Assembly: GCA_027492035.1 (NCBI GenBank)
Contig: JAOZFT010000032.1
Location: 10,233 to 74,232 of the forward strand
From: Thermoproteota archaeon
Lineage (GTDB): Archaea > Korarchaeota > JAOZGF01 > JAOZFZ01
DNA: 64,000 nucleotides
Reading direction: 5' to 3'
Below, piece by piece: positions 1-8,338 of the stretch. The notes below the pieces were generated by a model. It was not told the DNA's origin and ran no database searches. It saw only the letters and a program-made list of their open reading frames with translations. Numbering within the stretch: the first letter of the stretch is position 1; each line of letters starts with the position of its first letter. The translations under genes were made by a program, and so were the position numbers.

Positions 1-1304
1 TTGCTCCAAAAACCTGCGAAAGGGGGTATTCCTGAAAGGGATAAAGCACCTATAAGCATTACCGTGAAAGTGATAGGCATCTTACCTTTTATTCCACCCA
101 TTTCATCCATGTAAATTGTTTCAGTGGCGTGAAGTACAGCTCCTGCTCCAAGGAAAAGTAACGCCTTGAAAATAGCGTGGCTCATTAAATGGAAAACACC
201 TGCTGAGTAACCAGCTACGAACTCTTTTGAAGCCTCAAAAGCCAACCCTCCAACACCCAAGGCAAGCATCATATACCCTATCTGCGAAACCGTGGAGTAA
301 GCTAAAACCTTCTTTAATTGACGTGAAACCATGGCTATTGACCCTGCAAGGAAAGCTGTGAAACCACCAATCCATGCAACTGTTAAAAAGAATGGTTGAA
401 TAGCTTCAAAAGCTAAAGCATGAGACACATAAGCTGCATAGAATATTAAACTGACCCTTGCCACAAGGTAAACTCCAGCTTTCACCATTGTAGCTGCATG
501 AATTAGGGCGCTTACTGTTGTCGGGCCAGCCATAGCTTCAGGCAGCCATACATGTAAAGGAAACTGAGCTGATTTACCAATAGGTCCTAAAAACAAAAGT
601 AACGTTGTTAAGGTTAGTAACCCTGCGGAAGTTAATTGCCCAAGCCACTGGAAATTCCTTTGTAGTTCCATGAAGTTAAATGTTCCAGAGTAAAGGTAAA
701 TAATAAGCATTGCAGCAAGTAAGCCAACGTCTCCAACTCTTGTTGTAACAAAGGCTTTCATTCCGCAATGTGAAGGAGGATATATCCCCAGCCAATGTTT
801 CTTTTCATCGCGGTACCAGAAACCAATTAACGCGTAACTGCATAAGCCTACCCCCTCCCACCCAATATATAACTGCAAGAAATTGTCTGATAAAACCAAG
901 AGAACCATTGAACTTATGAAGAAGTTCATGAAGAACCAGTACCTCATCTTACAAGGGTCTTCCCGCATGTACTCAAGGGAGTAAAACATTATCAGGAACC
1001 CTATATCCGCAGCAATGTTAGCCATGAACACGCTTAAGGGATCAATTAATACTCCTGCTTTTATGTTTAAAAGCCAAGGAATTTGCCAATCGAAAGGGAT
1101 ACCGTGCTTTACGCCATTAATAATTACGTTTCCTGACAAGACGTCAGGTATCATTGAAAGAGCTGATGCAGCAGCTGCAAATGAAAAGAAAACTTCTAAG
1201 TAATTCATTACTCTCTCGCTTATTTTATTTAATAAAGGAGAAAGTATGGCTCCTATAGCCGGAACAAAAATCGCTAACCAAGGAGCATATGGAAGCATCA
1301 CCAT
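1..1304 (-). CDS. nuoL: NADH-quinone oxidoreductase-like subunit L (NuoL/FpoL), partial
   Basis: Large antiporter-like membrane subunit of a complex I-type enzyme, expected to help move protons or sodium ions across the membrane. About 434 N-terminal codons are present and the frame leaves the left edge, so the C-terminus is missing. Translation of the minus strand shows an almost entirely hydrophobic protein with NuoL landmarks: YIGWEGVGLCSYALIGFWY, then GPIGKSAQFPLHVWLPEAM, then HAATMVKAGVYLVAR, then KKVLAYSTVSQIGYM. I place the start at the ATG at 1304, which overlaps the nuoK stop and follows an AAGGAGG ribosome site five bases upstream; an in-frame ATG at 1298 is the alternative. It is the last visible gene of the nuo run. 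Confidence 0.95.
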   Translation of the reverse strand, partial: MVMLPYAPWLAIFVPAIGAILSPLLNKISERVMNYLEVFFSFAAAASALSMIPDVLSGNVIINGVKHGIPFDWQIPWLLNIKAGVLIDPLSVFMANIAADIGFLIMFYSLEYMREDPCKMRYWFFMNFFISSMVLLVLSDNFLQLYIGWEGVGLCSYALIGFWYRDEKKHWLGIYPPSHCGMKAFVTTRVGDVGLLAAMLIIYLYSGTFNFMELQRNFQWLGQLTSAGLLTLTTLLLFLGPIGKSAQFPLHVWLPEAMAGPTTVSALIHAATMVKAGVYLVARVSLIFYAAYVSHALAFEAIQPFFLTVAWIGGFTAFLAGSIAMVSRQLKKVLAYSTVSQIGYMMLALGVGGLAFEASKEFVAGYSAGVFHLMSHAIFKALLFLGAGAVLHATETIYMDEMGGIKGKMPITFTVMLIGALSLSGIPPFAGFWS

Positions 1305-1612
1305 CTCAACCTCCTTAATTCACGGACATCCAGTGTCTTATATCTCCGATAAGCAATTAAGGCTAAAGCAATCCCTACACCTAAAATTGCGCCGTCAATT
1401 ATTATAGCTGTTATTACAAACCCGTGAGCTAACGGATCAATTAAGCCAGAAGCCTGGTTAGCTGAAAAAGCAATGAAAAGCAGGTTAGGTGCTGCAGACA
1501 TTATTTCCAAACCAATCAATATCCTTATAATGTTTCTTTTAGTGACTAAGCAATATAGACCTATTGAAAAAAGAATTGCTGCAACTCCCAAGTAAAAACT
1601 TATTTGAATCAT
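1298..1612 (-). CDS. nuoK: NADH-quinone oxidoreductase-like subunit K
   Basis: Small three-helix membrane subunit of the complex I-like enzyme (104 residues, normal for the family), which lies next to the J and L subunits in the membrane arm. The motif GLEIMSAAPNLLFIAF carries the conserved helix-2 glutamate. In helix 3, where bacterial NuoK usually has a second glutamate, this protein reads VITAIIIDGAILGVGIAL, so an aspartate stands at or next to that position. The tail (TLDVRELRRLRW) resembles MrpC/MnhC-type relatives, common in archaeal versions. Its stop overlaps the nuoL start, suggesting translational coupling. Confidence 0.9.
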   Translation of the reverse strand: MIQISFYLGVAAILFSIGLYCLVTKRNIIRILIGLEIMSAAPNLLFIAFSANQASGLIDPLAHGFVITAIIIDGAILGVGIALALIAYRRYKTLDVRELRRLRW

Positions 1613-1615
1613 TTC

Positions 1616-1894
1616 CTACATTCCCCCCTTAACTTCTCTTCTTAAGAGACATAAAATACATATTGTTGCTGTGAAAACCACTATCCCCTGAAAAACAGTG
1701 TCGTAAAATCTTTTGCTCCAAAGAATTTCAGCGGTTGACCTATATATTCCTTCACTGGCTCTAAGCTCATTTCTTCTCTCCTCAGGTACATTTGAAGCAA
1801 ATTTTTGCGTTGCAACTATGTTTAAGTAAAGAAGTGAAACCAGAACTAAGGCTACAACCACTAAACCAACTACGTTTACAGTTTTCACTCCCAT
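1616..1894 (-). CDS. NuoJ C-terminal half (FpoJ'-like), small membrane protein
   Basis: A 92-residue protein with two hydrophobic helices, one near residues 7-27 and one near 66-84, joined by a polar segment rich in Arg and Glu. It sits between nuoJ and nuoK and overlaps the end of nuoJ by ten bases. In archaeal F420H2-type complexes the NuoJ polypeptide is commonly split into two genes, and position, size and hydrophobicity fit the second half. Sequence similarity alone would not have identified it; the assignment rests on gene order. It presumably forms part of the membrane arm next to NuoK. Confidence 0.7.
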   Translation of the reverse strand: MGVKTVNVVGLVVVALVLVSLLYLNIVATQKFASNVPEERRNELRASEGIYRSTAEILWSKRFYDTVFQGIVVFTATICILCLLRREVKGGM

Positions 1895-2145
1895 TTACCC
1901 CCTTTCGTCATTATTACAGCTAAAAGAAGGAAAACAGCCGCTGCTCCAGCAAATACCCCTATCTGGAAAAGTGAAACGTAAGGTGCCCCCAAAGTGTAAA
2001 ATATAATTCCTAAAACAATGCTCATTAAAACAAAAGAAACAACTGCATAAATGAGGTTTTTTGCTTCAACAGCTAAAACTGCAAAGAAAATTAAAAGTAA
2101 ACCAAGGCATATTTCAATTATCGGAGCTATAGAGGCCCAGTTCAT
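1885..2145 (-). CDS. nuoJ: NADH-quinone oxidoreductase-like subunit J (N-terminal half)
   Basis: An 86-residue, three-helix membrane protein matching the first half of NuoJ: ENAAVEAKNLIY-like region (here AVEAKNLIYAVVSFVLMS), then a helix with the NuoJ pattern GAPYVSLFQIGVFAGAAAVFLLLAVI. Full-length bacterial NuoJ is about 160-190 residues; the remainder is probably supplied by the next gene (1616-1894), as in archaeal Fpo/Fqo operons. The start ATG at 2145 overlaps the nuoI stop by four bases and has a GAGGGG ribosome site. Confidence 0.85.
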   Translation of the reverse strand: MNWASIAPIIEICLGLLLIFFAVLAVEAKNLIYAVVSFVLMSIVLGIIFYTLGAPYVSLFQIGVFAGAAAVFLLLAVIMTKGGKWE

Positions 2146-2645
2146 TTCTTACCCCTCTCCTTCTTTAAAGGGGCATGTCCAGCTCCCCTCACCTTACTAA
2201 TCTCTAACTTGACAAGTTTAGGTTTAGGTAAAAGTTTAGGCCTTTCAGGTTGTTTCGAAAGCTTGTAAGGAGTATAAGTCAACTTGCTTTTTTCGTATTC
2301 AGCAAGTTCGACAAGCCAAGTTGACTTTAAAGCTTCAGATGGGCAGTAATCAACGCAGAAGTTACAGAAACAACATCTGCCGAAATCCAGCTGAGGCTTT
2401 TTAAATTTCTTCACTTCACTAAAACCCTCAAGTTCCTTTACTTCAACAAGCTTTATGGCTGCTGTTGGGCAGACAGATTCGCAAATACCGCATGAAATAC
2501 ATCTTTCTGGAAAGAATTGAATTCTGCCTCTGTAATCATCTTCAATAACAGGTGCTTGGAAAGGGTACTTTATAGTGAAGACTCTTCTAAACATATGAGT
2601 AAAAGCCAAACATAAAGGCTTCAAAGTTCTAACGACTACAGACAT
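2142..2645 (-). CDS. nuoI: NADH-quinone oxidoreductase-like subunit I, 2x[4Fe-4S] ferredoxin-type
   Basis: Peripheral-arm iron-sulfur subunit that passes electrons toward NuoB. Two [4Fe-4S] motifs are clear: CISCGICESVCPTAAI and CCFCNFCVDYCPSEAL, in the order and spacing of NuoI. The protein has 167 residues; the C-terminal 60 are basic and proline-rich, as in archaeal homologues, and may interact with a soluble electron-input partner. No NuoE, NuoF or NuoG gene lies in this run, so the donor could be reduced ferredoxin or F420H2, through a subunit encoded elsewhere (inference). Confidence 0.93.
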   Translation of the reverse strand: MSVVVRTLKPLCLAFTHMFRRVFTIKYPFQAPVIEDDYRGRIQFFPERCISCGICESVCPTAAIKLVEVKELEGFSEVKKFKKPQLDFGRCCFCNFCVDYCPSEALKSTWLVELAEYEKSKLTYTPYKLSKQPERPKLLPKPKLVKLEISKVRGAGHAPLKKERGKK

Positions 2646-2648
2646 TCA

Positions 2649-3659
2649 TTAACCCCCCAAAATCCATGGATAAAAGTAAATTAGATCCATCGTGACTAAA
2701 ACATTTAAAATAGCTAAAGGGATAAGCCATTTCCAACCTATAGACAACAATTGATCTATTCTCAGCCTCGGGTAAGCTCCACGTATAAGTATCAACAAAA
2801 ATACAAGAATCCCCATTTTAATCAAGATCCAAGCCATTGGTGGAAGAAAAGAGGGCCCCAAGTATCCCCCTAAATAAAGCGTAACAAATAAAAGTGTTCC
2901 AGCAGCAAAGGTAATGTATTCCCCAAACATTAATAAACCGAAAAGTATTCCGCCATACTCTGTTTTCCAGCCGAAAACAAGTTCCTGTTCAGCTGTAGGA
3001 ATGTCAAAAGGCACTCTCTCAATTTCACCTATTAAAGCAATAAAGAAAACTAAAGCTCCTAAAGGTTGAAGGAAAGCAAACCAAAGGCGTCTTTGGCTTT
3101 CAACTATGTTCACTAAGTTAAATGAACCTGAAAGCATAACAACTCCCAAAGCAGAAAGAAGTAACGGTATCTCAGCCGCAACATCTTGGAAAATAACCCT
3201 TAAACTCCCTATCACAGTATACCTGTTGTTGCAAGCCCAACCTGTAATCATGGCAAGTAAAGGAGATAAAGCAAAAACAGCGAAAGCAATAAGTAAACCT
3301 AAGTCGCTTGGGAAAACAACCCAATCTTTACTAAAAGGAATGGCTGTTAACGCCAGCGTAGGAACTGAAGCTACAAAAACAGGTGTTAAATAGTAAGCTG
3401 CCTTATGAGCCCTTCTAGGGGGAATAAATTCTTTAAAAAGCAATTTTAAAGTGTCAGCTATCGTTTGCAGTATCCCAGCCACTTTGCCTACATGTAAAGG
3501 ACCGTATCTCATCATGACCCTGGCTAAAATCTTCCTTTCAGCCCAAACTACAATGACAGTGAATAAAGCTATGAAAGCTATTCCTGGTATAAAAACTAAT
3601 TCAAGAAACAATTTACTTTGTAGAATGTCCCAAATTAAACTCCATAAATCTGGAGACAT
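2649..3659 (-). CDS. nuoH: NADH-quinone oxidoreductase-like subunit H
   Basis: Membrane subunit that forms the quinone-access channel between the peripheral and membrane arms. About eight transmembrane helices are visible. Diagnostic motifs are WAERKILARVMMRYGP near the N-terminus and IGEIERVPFDIPTAEQELVF in the middle, the cytoplasmic loop facing the NuoB/NuoD quinone site. I place the start at the ATG at 3659, which has GGTGA five bases upstream; an in-frame GTG lies at 3668. It overlaps or abuts nuoD, consistent with one transcript. Confidence 0.93.
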   Translation of the reverse strand: MSPDLWSLIWDILQSKLFLELVFIPGIAFIALFTVIVVWAERKILARVMMRYGPLHVGKVAGILQTIADTLKLLFKEFIPPRRAHKAAYYLTPVFVASVPTLALTAIPFSKDWVVFPSDLGLLIAFAVFALSPLLAMITGWACNNRYTVIGSLRVIFQDVAAEIPLLLSALGVVMLSGSFNLVNIVESQRRLWFAFLQPLGALVFFIALIGEIERVPFDIPTAEQELVFGWKTEYGGILFGLLMFGEYITFAAGTLLFVTLYLGGYLGPSFLPPMAWILIKMGILVFLLILIRGAYPRLRIDQLLSIGWKWLIPLAILNVLVTMDLIYFYPWILGG

Positions 3660-3664
3660 ATTTT

Positions 3665-4762
3665 TCACCTGTCACTGTCTAAAGGGAATGGATCTAGACT
3701 GAATACTAAAATAGGTAGGTCAGCCACTAAACTCCCCTTTGAAATATGTCTTAACAAAGACAAGTTTTTGAATGAAGGGGTAGCTATTTTAACCCTGTAA
3801 GGGTTAGCTCCCCTTTTGCTTACAACATAAAAATTTATTTCTCCCCTTGCAGACTCTACTCTACTAAATGCTTCACCAGGGGGAAGAATCCAAGGGGTTT
3901 TGACTTTTACTCGTCCAGAAGGTAACATCTCCAAAACTTGCTTCATTATTTTGACGCTCTCCCTCATTTCTTTGTATCTAACCATACATCGGTCGTAAGC
4001 GTCTCCCCTTTCCCCAACTGGAATTTCGAAATCAACTTCTTCATAAGCTGCATATGGTTCATCCTTTCTAACATCCATTTTAACCCCTGAACCGCGTAAG
4101 GTTGGACCTGCAGCACCTAACCTTATAGCATCTTTCTTTTTTAATACTCCAACCCCTTTTGTTCTCATTTCAAACAATTTGTTGTTGAAAAACATGTCAT
4201 ACAGAGTTTTTAATCTTCCTTCGAAATAATCAAGGATTTCAAAGGCTTTCTCCTTAAATCCTTCAGGGACATCGTATCTGACACCGCCTGGAACAATGTA
4301 AATATAACTGACTCTTGTTTTAGAAAGCATTGCCCCCAAATCTAGGAAAAGTTCCCTTTCATTTATAGCCCACATTAAAACAGTGTAAAAACCAGCTACA
4401 GCCCCCATTAAAGAAGTCCAGTAAAGGTGGCTTGTGATTCTGTTAAGTTCACACATGAAAGTCCTAAGTAGTTTAGCTTTCTCAGGCACCCTTATATTCA
4501 AAAGTTCTTCCATGGCTTTTACGAAACCTAAATCAACATTTGAAGCATCTAAAATGCAAATTTTCTCAACGGATGGTATAGCCGAAATTATTGTTCTGAA
4601 TTCGCAAACCTTTTCAATTCCTCTATGTGTGAAGCCAATATCTGGAATTAAATCTAACAGGTTCTCTCCATCTGTCTGGAAAAGTACCCTCATTTGTCCA
4701 CTTGCGGGGTGAACAGGACCCCAAGAAATCCATTTCTCTTCTAGTTTTTGTTTTTCACTCAT
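3665..4762 (-). CDS. nuoD: NADH-quinone oxidoreductase-like subunit D (49-kDa type)
   Basis: Large peripheral-arm subunit that, with NuoB, forms the quinone reduction site. Family features are the N-terminal WGPVHPASGQ, the central ELNRITSHLYW, and the C-terminal run PSFKNLSLLRHISKGSLVAD ending in an SLDPFPLDSDR tail. The paired CxxC motifs that bind NiFe in related hydrogenase large subunits are absent at both ends, so this is a quinone or methanophenazine reductase subunit and not an Ech/Mbh hydrogenase. The start is taken at the ATG at 4762 overlapping the nuoC stop; a longer frame back to 4804 would overlap nuoC by 50 bases. Confidence 0.92.
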   Translation of the reverse strand: MSEKQKLEEKWISWGPVHPASGQMRVLFQTDGENLLDLIPDIGFTHRGIEKVCEFRTIISAIPSVEKICILDASNVDLGFVKAMEELLNIRVPEKAKLLRTFMCELNRITSHLYWTSLMGAVAGFYTVLMWAINERELFLDLGAMLSKTRVSYIYIVPGGVRYDVPEGFKEKAFEILDYFEGRLKTLYDMFFNNKLFEMRTKGVGVLKKKDAIRLGAAGPTLRGSGVKMDVRKDEPYAAYEEVDFEIPVGERGDAYDRCMVRYKEMRESVKIMKQVLEMLPSGRVKVKTPWILPPGEAFSRVESARGEINFYVVSKRGANPYRVKIATPSFKNLSLLRHISKGSLVADLPILVFSLDPFPLDSDR

Positions 4763-5216
4763 CTTCCTTGACCTCGAAATCTTTTCTGAGGGGAAAGCCT
4801 TCATTCCAATCTTCAGGTAAAAGTAGATACGCTAAGTTAGGGTGTCCTTCAAAAACAATGCCTAAAAGTTCCCATGTTTCTCTTTCATGCCAATTAACTC
4901 CTTCCCAAACCTTTATTAACGAGGGAAGGGAGGGGTTATCCCTTTGAACACGGGTTTTGAGGGATAAAACAATTCCATCTGCGGTGGAAAGCACATGGTA
5001 AACAACAAGGAAATAGCCTTCCTTTATTAAATCAACTCCCGCCACTGACAAGGGATAATCAAAACCTAGTTTATCCCTAGCAAAAAATGCAGCTTCGATT
5101 AATTTCCCTTTAGACACCTCCACAGAAATCCTCTTCTCTCTTTCAATTTTAACTTCAGCCTCAGGGAAATGTGCCTTAAACTCTTCCAGAAGTTTAGTTT
5201 CTTTCATATTCTTCAC
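4755..5216 (-). CDS. nuoC: NADH-quinone oxidoreductase-like subunit C (30-kDa type)
   Basis: Peripheral-arm subunit of 153 residues. The C-terminal half carries the NuoC signature: VWEGVNWHERETWELLGIVF followed by GHPNLAYLLLPEDW and FPLRKDFEV. The protein packs against NuoD and has no cofactor. It lies between nuoB and nuoD with overlaps on both sides. The first codon is uncertain: GTG at 5216, overlapping the nuoB stop, or ATG at 5207. Confidence 0.92.
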   Translation of the reverse strand: MKNMKETKLLEEFKAHFPEAEVKIEREKRISVEVSKGKLIEAAFFARDKLGFDYPLSVAGVDLIKEGYFLVVYHVLSTADGIVLSLKTRVQRDNPSLPSLIKVWEGVNWHERETWELLGIVFEGHPNLAYLLLPEDWNEGFPLRKDFEVKEDE

Positions 5217-5794
5217 TTCTCTTGACTTTTTTTGTTTTTGTTGCTGTGGGTTGATTTCTGGCCAGTTTTTTCCTCTAAGCTTTCTGAGTTATTCTTTGGA
5301 ACTATTGCTCCACTCTCTAAATTCTCTTTTCTAATCTTCTCTTGAAGCATTCTTAAGGCATGGATTTGAGCTTCAGGTCTGGGAGGACAGCCTGGAACAA
5401 AAACATCGACTGGAATAACTTTGTCTATCCCCTTAACTATACTATATGATTCCTTAAATAAGGCGCCAGTGATGGAGCAATTACCAAGGGCGATGACGTA
5501 TTTGGGGTCGTAAAGCTGGTCATACATGTGTTTAACTCTCTTAGCCATTTTTTTAGAAACAATACCTTCAATCACCAGTAAATCATTTTGCCTAGGAGAA
5601 GAAATAGGAAGTGTTCCAAAGCGTTCCCAGTCGTAACGAGAGCAAGAAACAGCCATGAACTCTACACAGCAGCAACCTGTTTCAAAATGTACTGACCATA
5701 AAGAACTCAGCCTTGCCCAATTGGCGACATATTGAATCAGGTTATTTAAGGTTTTTATTACTTTAGGCCCTCTCTTCACTTTTCTCAGGGACAT
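5213..5794 (-). CDS. nuoB: NADH-quinone oxidoreductase-like subunit B (PSST type, N2 cluster)
   Basis: Carries the terminal [4Fe-4S] cluster (N2) that reduces quinone. The expected ligands are visible: ETGCCCVEFMA near residue 42, LGNCSITGALF, and VFVPGCPPRPEA, with the family segment YDWERFGTLPISSPRQND between them. The protein has 193 residues; the last 30 are polar and rich in Lys, Ser and Asn and look disordered. The gene starts immediately after the nuoA stop. Confidence 0.95.
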   Translation of the reverse strand: MSLRKVKRGPKVIKTLNNLIQYVANWARLSSLWSVHFETGCCCVEFMAVSCSRYDWERFGTLPISSPRQNDLLVIEGIVSKKMAKRVKHMYDQLYDPKYVIALGNCSITGALFKESYSIVKGIDKVIPVDVFVPGCPPRPEAQIHALRMLQEKIRKENLESGAIVPKNNSESLEEKTGQKSTHSNKNKKSQEK

Positions 5795-6172
5795 TTACCT
5801 TATCAGCTCCTTCCCCTTCATTGAGCTTAGGAAGTAAGTGATTGCAAACACTACCGTAACTAAATAAACTAACATAGGAAGAACTATTGTAGTTAATGTT
5901 TTAAATATGAGGGAGCCTGCAAACAAAATCCAAGTTAAAGCATCTAACACAAAGAAAATGGCAGCGTAGGAAAAATACCTTATTCCCCCCTTCATCTCAT
6001 AATATGTTTCTTCTGGAGGAGTCTGGCCGCACTCAAAAGTCGCTATTTTTTTGGGGTTTGGATTTCTTTTTACAAGAATATAGGAAATTATTACTGTCGT
6101 AGCCATGAAAATTGTCATTTCTGCGAAAAATATCCAAAAAACCAAAGGACCTGGTATATTTATCACATCCAC
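5795..6172 (-). CDS. nuoA: NADH-quinone oxidoreductase-like subunit A
   Basis: Small membrane subunit with three helices. The connecting loop shows the NuoA signature FECGQTPP and later MKGGIRYFSYAAIFFVLDA, where the acidic residue in helix 2 is conserved. I favour the GTG at 6172, about eight bases after AGGAGG, giving 125 residues; a longer frame to 6217 would add Arg/Gly-rich residues translated from the ribosome site itself. It is the first gene of the nuo run. About 200 bases of A/T-rich DNA separate it from the ArsA-like gene upstream, so it may have its own promoter. Confidence 0.9.
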   Translation of the reverse strand: MDVINIPGPLVFWIFFAEMTIFMATTVIISYILVKRNPNPKKIATFECGQTPPEETYYEMKGGIRYFSYAAIFFVLDALTWILFAGSLIFKTLTTIVLPMLVYLVTVVFAITYFLSSMKGKELIR

Positions 6173-6378
6173 TCCTCCCCCTCCTAACCTTCGGAATGGT
6201 TTAGAAATATTATTCAATTATAAATTTTTCTATTTTGAAAAAACCCTATAGTTCTCTGTTAAAAACTTGTTACAGTTAAAAAAATTTATTTTTTATGTAA
6301 TATTTCTTTATTTTTTTCAAAACATAATCTTTTTGTGGGACAAGGAGAGCCTACGCCCTTTTCCACAAGTTCTTATAG

Positions 6379-7353
6379 TTACTTGCCGTTCTTTTCTTTA
6401 AAGAGAATGCCCTCCACTTCAAGCAGTCTTTGCATACCCTTTACTTCATAGGGGAAGAGGGGGATTTCGATTATTTCTTTCTCTCTTCCAAAATCTTTCC
6501 TCAACATTTCTATGTACCTATTTTGCATCTTTTTCCTTTTGTCAAGGAAGTCACAACCTGTTTCCGGAATTACGTAATTAATTATTATTCTTTCAATGTT
6601 TACACCATAGCTTGTGAACTCCTGGATTATTCTTTCTGTTTGATAAACTCCTAACGCTTCAGGTAAAGTTACAACTATAAACTCTGTTTTTTCTGGGCTT
6701 TTTAGGAAGTCAATAACTTTTTCCGCTAACAACCGCCACCCCCTAATTATTTCTAATGGCGACCTTTTAGCCTTTCTTAACCCAATAGTTGACCTCAATT
6801 TTTCTACGTACCCTTGTAGGGAAACATAAACTTTAGCAGCTGCTTCTAAATGGTTCAAGAAAACATAAGGTAAACTTAACAGCCTCATAGTATGCCCTGA
6901 GGGGGCTGTGTCCCAAATAATGACTTCAAATTCCTTGTTTTCAATCAATTCAAGTATGTAGTCGAGCATGAATTCCTGGTCAATCCCTGGTGCGCCGGCT
7001 ATGTAATCAATTATGTTATATTCTACTGGCAGAACTGTTGACAATGCTTCATACACTTCAGGGCCGAATTTCTTTTTCCACCTTTTTATGACTTCATCAG
7101 CTCCTATTTCCACTCCATAAAGGTTGTTTAATTCCTTTATTTTTGTTTGTTTAGGTCCTATGTTTGTTTCGAAAATATCTGACAGTGAAGGCATCGCATC
7201 TGTAGAAATAATCAAGGTCTTCTTTCCTTTTCTTGCAAAATGAACAGCCGTGACAGCTGCACAAGTAGTTTTGCCTACTCCTCCTTTTCCCCCAAACATT
7301 ATTACTTTTCTTCCAGCTTTTTCAAGTTCTGAAAGTGAAGGCAAATTTTTCAC
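6379..7353 (-). CDS. ArsA/Get3-family ATPase
   Basis: A soluble P-loop ATPase of the anion-transporting/tail-anchored-protein-targeting family. The deviant Walker A GGKGGVGKTTCAA is at the start, the ISTDAMPSLSDIF switch I segment follows, and the family switch II motif is IIWDTAPSGHTMRLL. No arsenite-binding cysteine triad is seen, so a Get3-like targeting or general role is more likely than arsenite efflux. I choose the GTG at 7353, five bases after an AGGGG site, giving 324 residues; a longer frame extends to 7440. It lies upstream of the nuo operon on the same strand, which could mean co-expression, but no functional link is shown. Confidence 0.85.
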   Translation of the reverse strand: MKNLPSLSELEKAGRKVIMFGGKGGVGKTTCAAVTAVHFARKGKKTLIISTDAMPSLSDIFETNIGPKQTKIKELNNLYGVEIGADEVIKRWKKKFGPEVYEALSTVLPVEYNIIDYIAGAPGIDQEFMLDYILELIENKEFEVIIWDTAPSGHTMRLLSLPYVFLNHLEAAAKVYVSLQGYVEKLRSTIGLRKAKRSPLEIIRGWRLLAEKVIDFLKSPEKTEFIVVTLPEALGVYQTERIIQEFTSYGVNIERIIINYVIPETGCDFLDKRKKMQNRYIEMLRKDFGREKEIIEIPLFPYEVKGMQRLLEVEGILFKEKNGK

Positions 7354-7562
7354 CTTTACCCCTTTCCTGAAAGTTAAACTTTGAGGAAAAATTTTAAAAG
7401 GGTATTTATTTCTTATGTGCAAGTTTTTAGTAAGAGCCAAAAAAGGGTTTATGCATACTTATTTCCCTTCCTTAAGGCTTAAAAAAAGTAAATTAGTAAT
7501 GTTTTAAAGAAAAAGTAGTTTCTTCTCTTTCAAGAGAAAATGATGAGGGGGAGGTGCATAGT

Positions 7563-8327
7563 TTGAATCTTTTAGGTTGGCTTTACTGGTTTACTTTCAA
7601 TTTTTTCCCGCCAATAATGTTTACAATTGTCATTATAGGTGTTTTGTTTAGAATAGCTTTGTGGTTCAGGGGCGGGAAAGTTTCTTGGCTGCGTAACAGT
7701 ATAGGATGGTCGAACGGGAAAGAAAAACTAGTTTTTTTTGGGAAGTTCATTGTTTATTCACTGGAGGGGTTAATTCTCGACCTGATTTTCTTCCGTAAAA
7801 TAGCTAAAAGGTCGATTAAATTTTGGGCTGCAGCTTGGCCCATGCACTTTTCTGCAGGGTTGCTGATTTTAAGCGGCATCCACCATGCAGCCCACACTTA
7901 CTTCCTTGGTTTCTCTGCGAATAAACCTATAACTCACTTGAGTGATATTTTACCTCTTTCACGGGTTGCACCTTTCAATCTTCCTTTTCAAATACCTGGT
8001 TTACCAATTCCTCAACTGGTGCAAGTAGTACTTGGAATTATTTTTTTTATTGAATTATTTGTTCTCTTAATGAGGCGTTTATTATTTGAGGCGCCTAAAC
8101 TCATTTCTGAAACAGACAACTATTTCGATTTGGCTATTATGATAGTAACTGGTTTTGCTGGGTTAATGAGCGGTTTAGGTGCAGAACCTGTTATTTTTTT
8201 CAGAACTCTCCACGGATTATTTGCTCAACTTTACTTCCTGGCCATACCATTCACTTTTTACACTCACATTTTCGGTGCACCTATAAACCAACTTGTTTTA
8301 GCTGCTTACAAAGCTAAGTTTAGTTGA
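7563..8327 (+). CDS. b-type cytochrome membrane subunit (HdrE/DsrM/NarI-like)
   Basis: A polytopic membrane protein of about 254 residues with five or six helices. Histidines fall inside helices in the pattern of diheme quinone-reactive cytochromes: FSAGLLILSGIHHAAHTYF, and later HGLFAQLYFLAIPFTFYTHIFG. In HdrDE, DsrMK and HmeCD systems such a subunit passes electrons between the membrane quinone pool and a partner with CCG domains, and that partner is the next gene. The TTG at 7563 lies eight bases after GAGGGGGAGG; an in-frame GTG at 7554 is the alternative. Substrate and direction of electron flow cannot be read from sequence. Confidence 0.75.
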   Translation: MNLLGWLYWFTFNFFPPIMFTIVIIGVLFRIALWFRGGKVSWLRNSIGWSNGKEKLVFFGKFIVYSLEGLILDLIFFRKIAKRSIKFWAAAWPMHFSAGLLILSGIHHAAHTYFLGFSANKPITHLSDILPLSRVAPFNLPFQIPGLPIPQLVQVVLGIIFFIELFVLLMRRLLFEAPKLISETDNYFDLAIMIVTGFAGLMSGLGAEPVIFFRTLHGLFAQLYFLAIPFTFYTHIFGAPINQLVLAAYKAKFS

Positions 8328-8338
8328 GGTCGCCTAGG

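Noticed and set aside
3665-5794. Membrane-bound NiFe hydrogenase (Ech/Mbh) reading of the nuo-like genes
   Set aside because: The NuoD-like subunit has no CxxC pairs at either end, and NuoA, J and K type subunits in Nuo order are present.
6218-6378. tRNA or small RNA in the gap before the nuo operon
   Set aside because: The G/C-richer patch near 6335-6365 does not fold into a cloverleaf and has no CCA-adjacent acceptor pairing that I can see.
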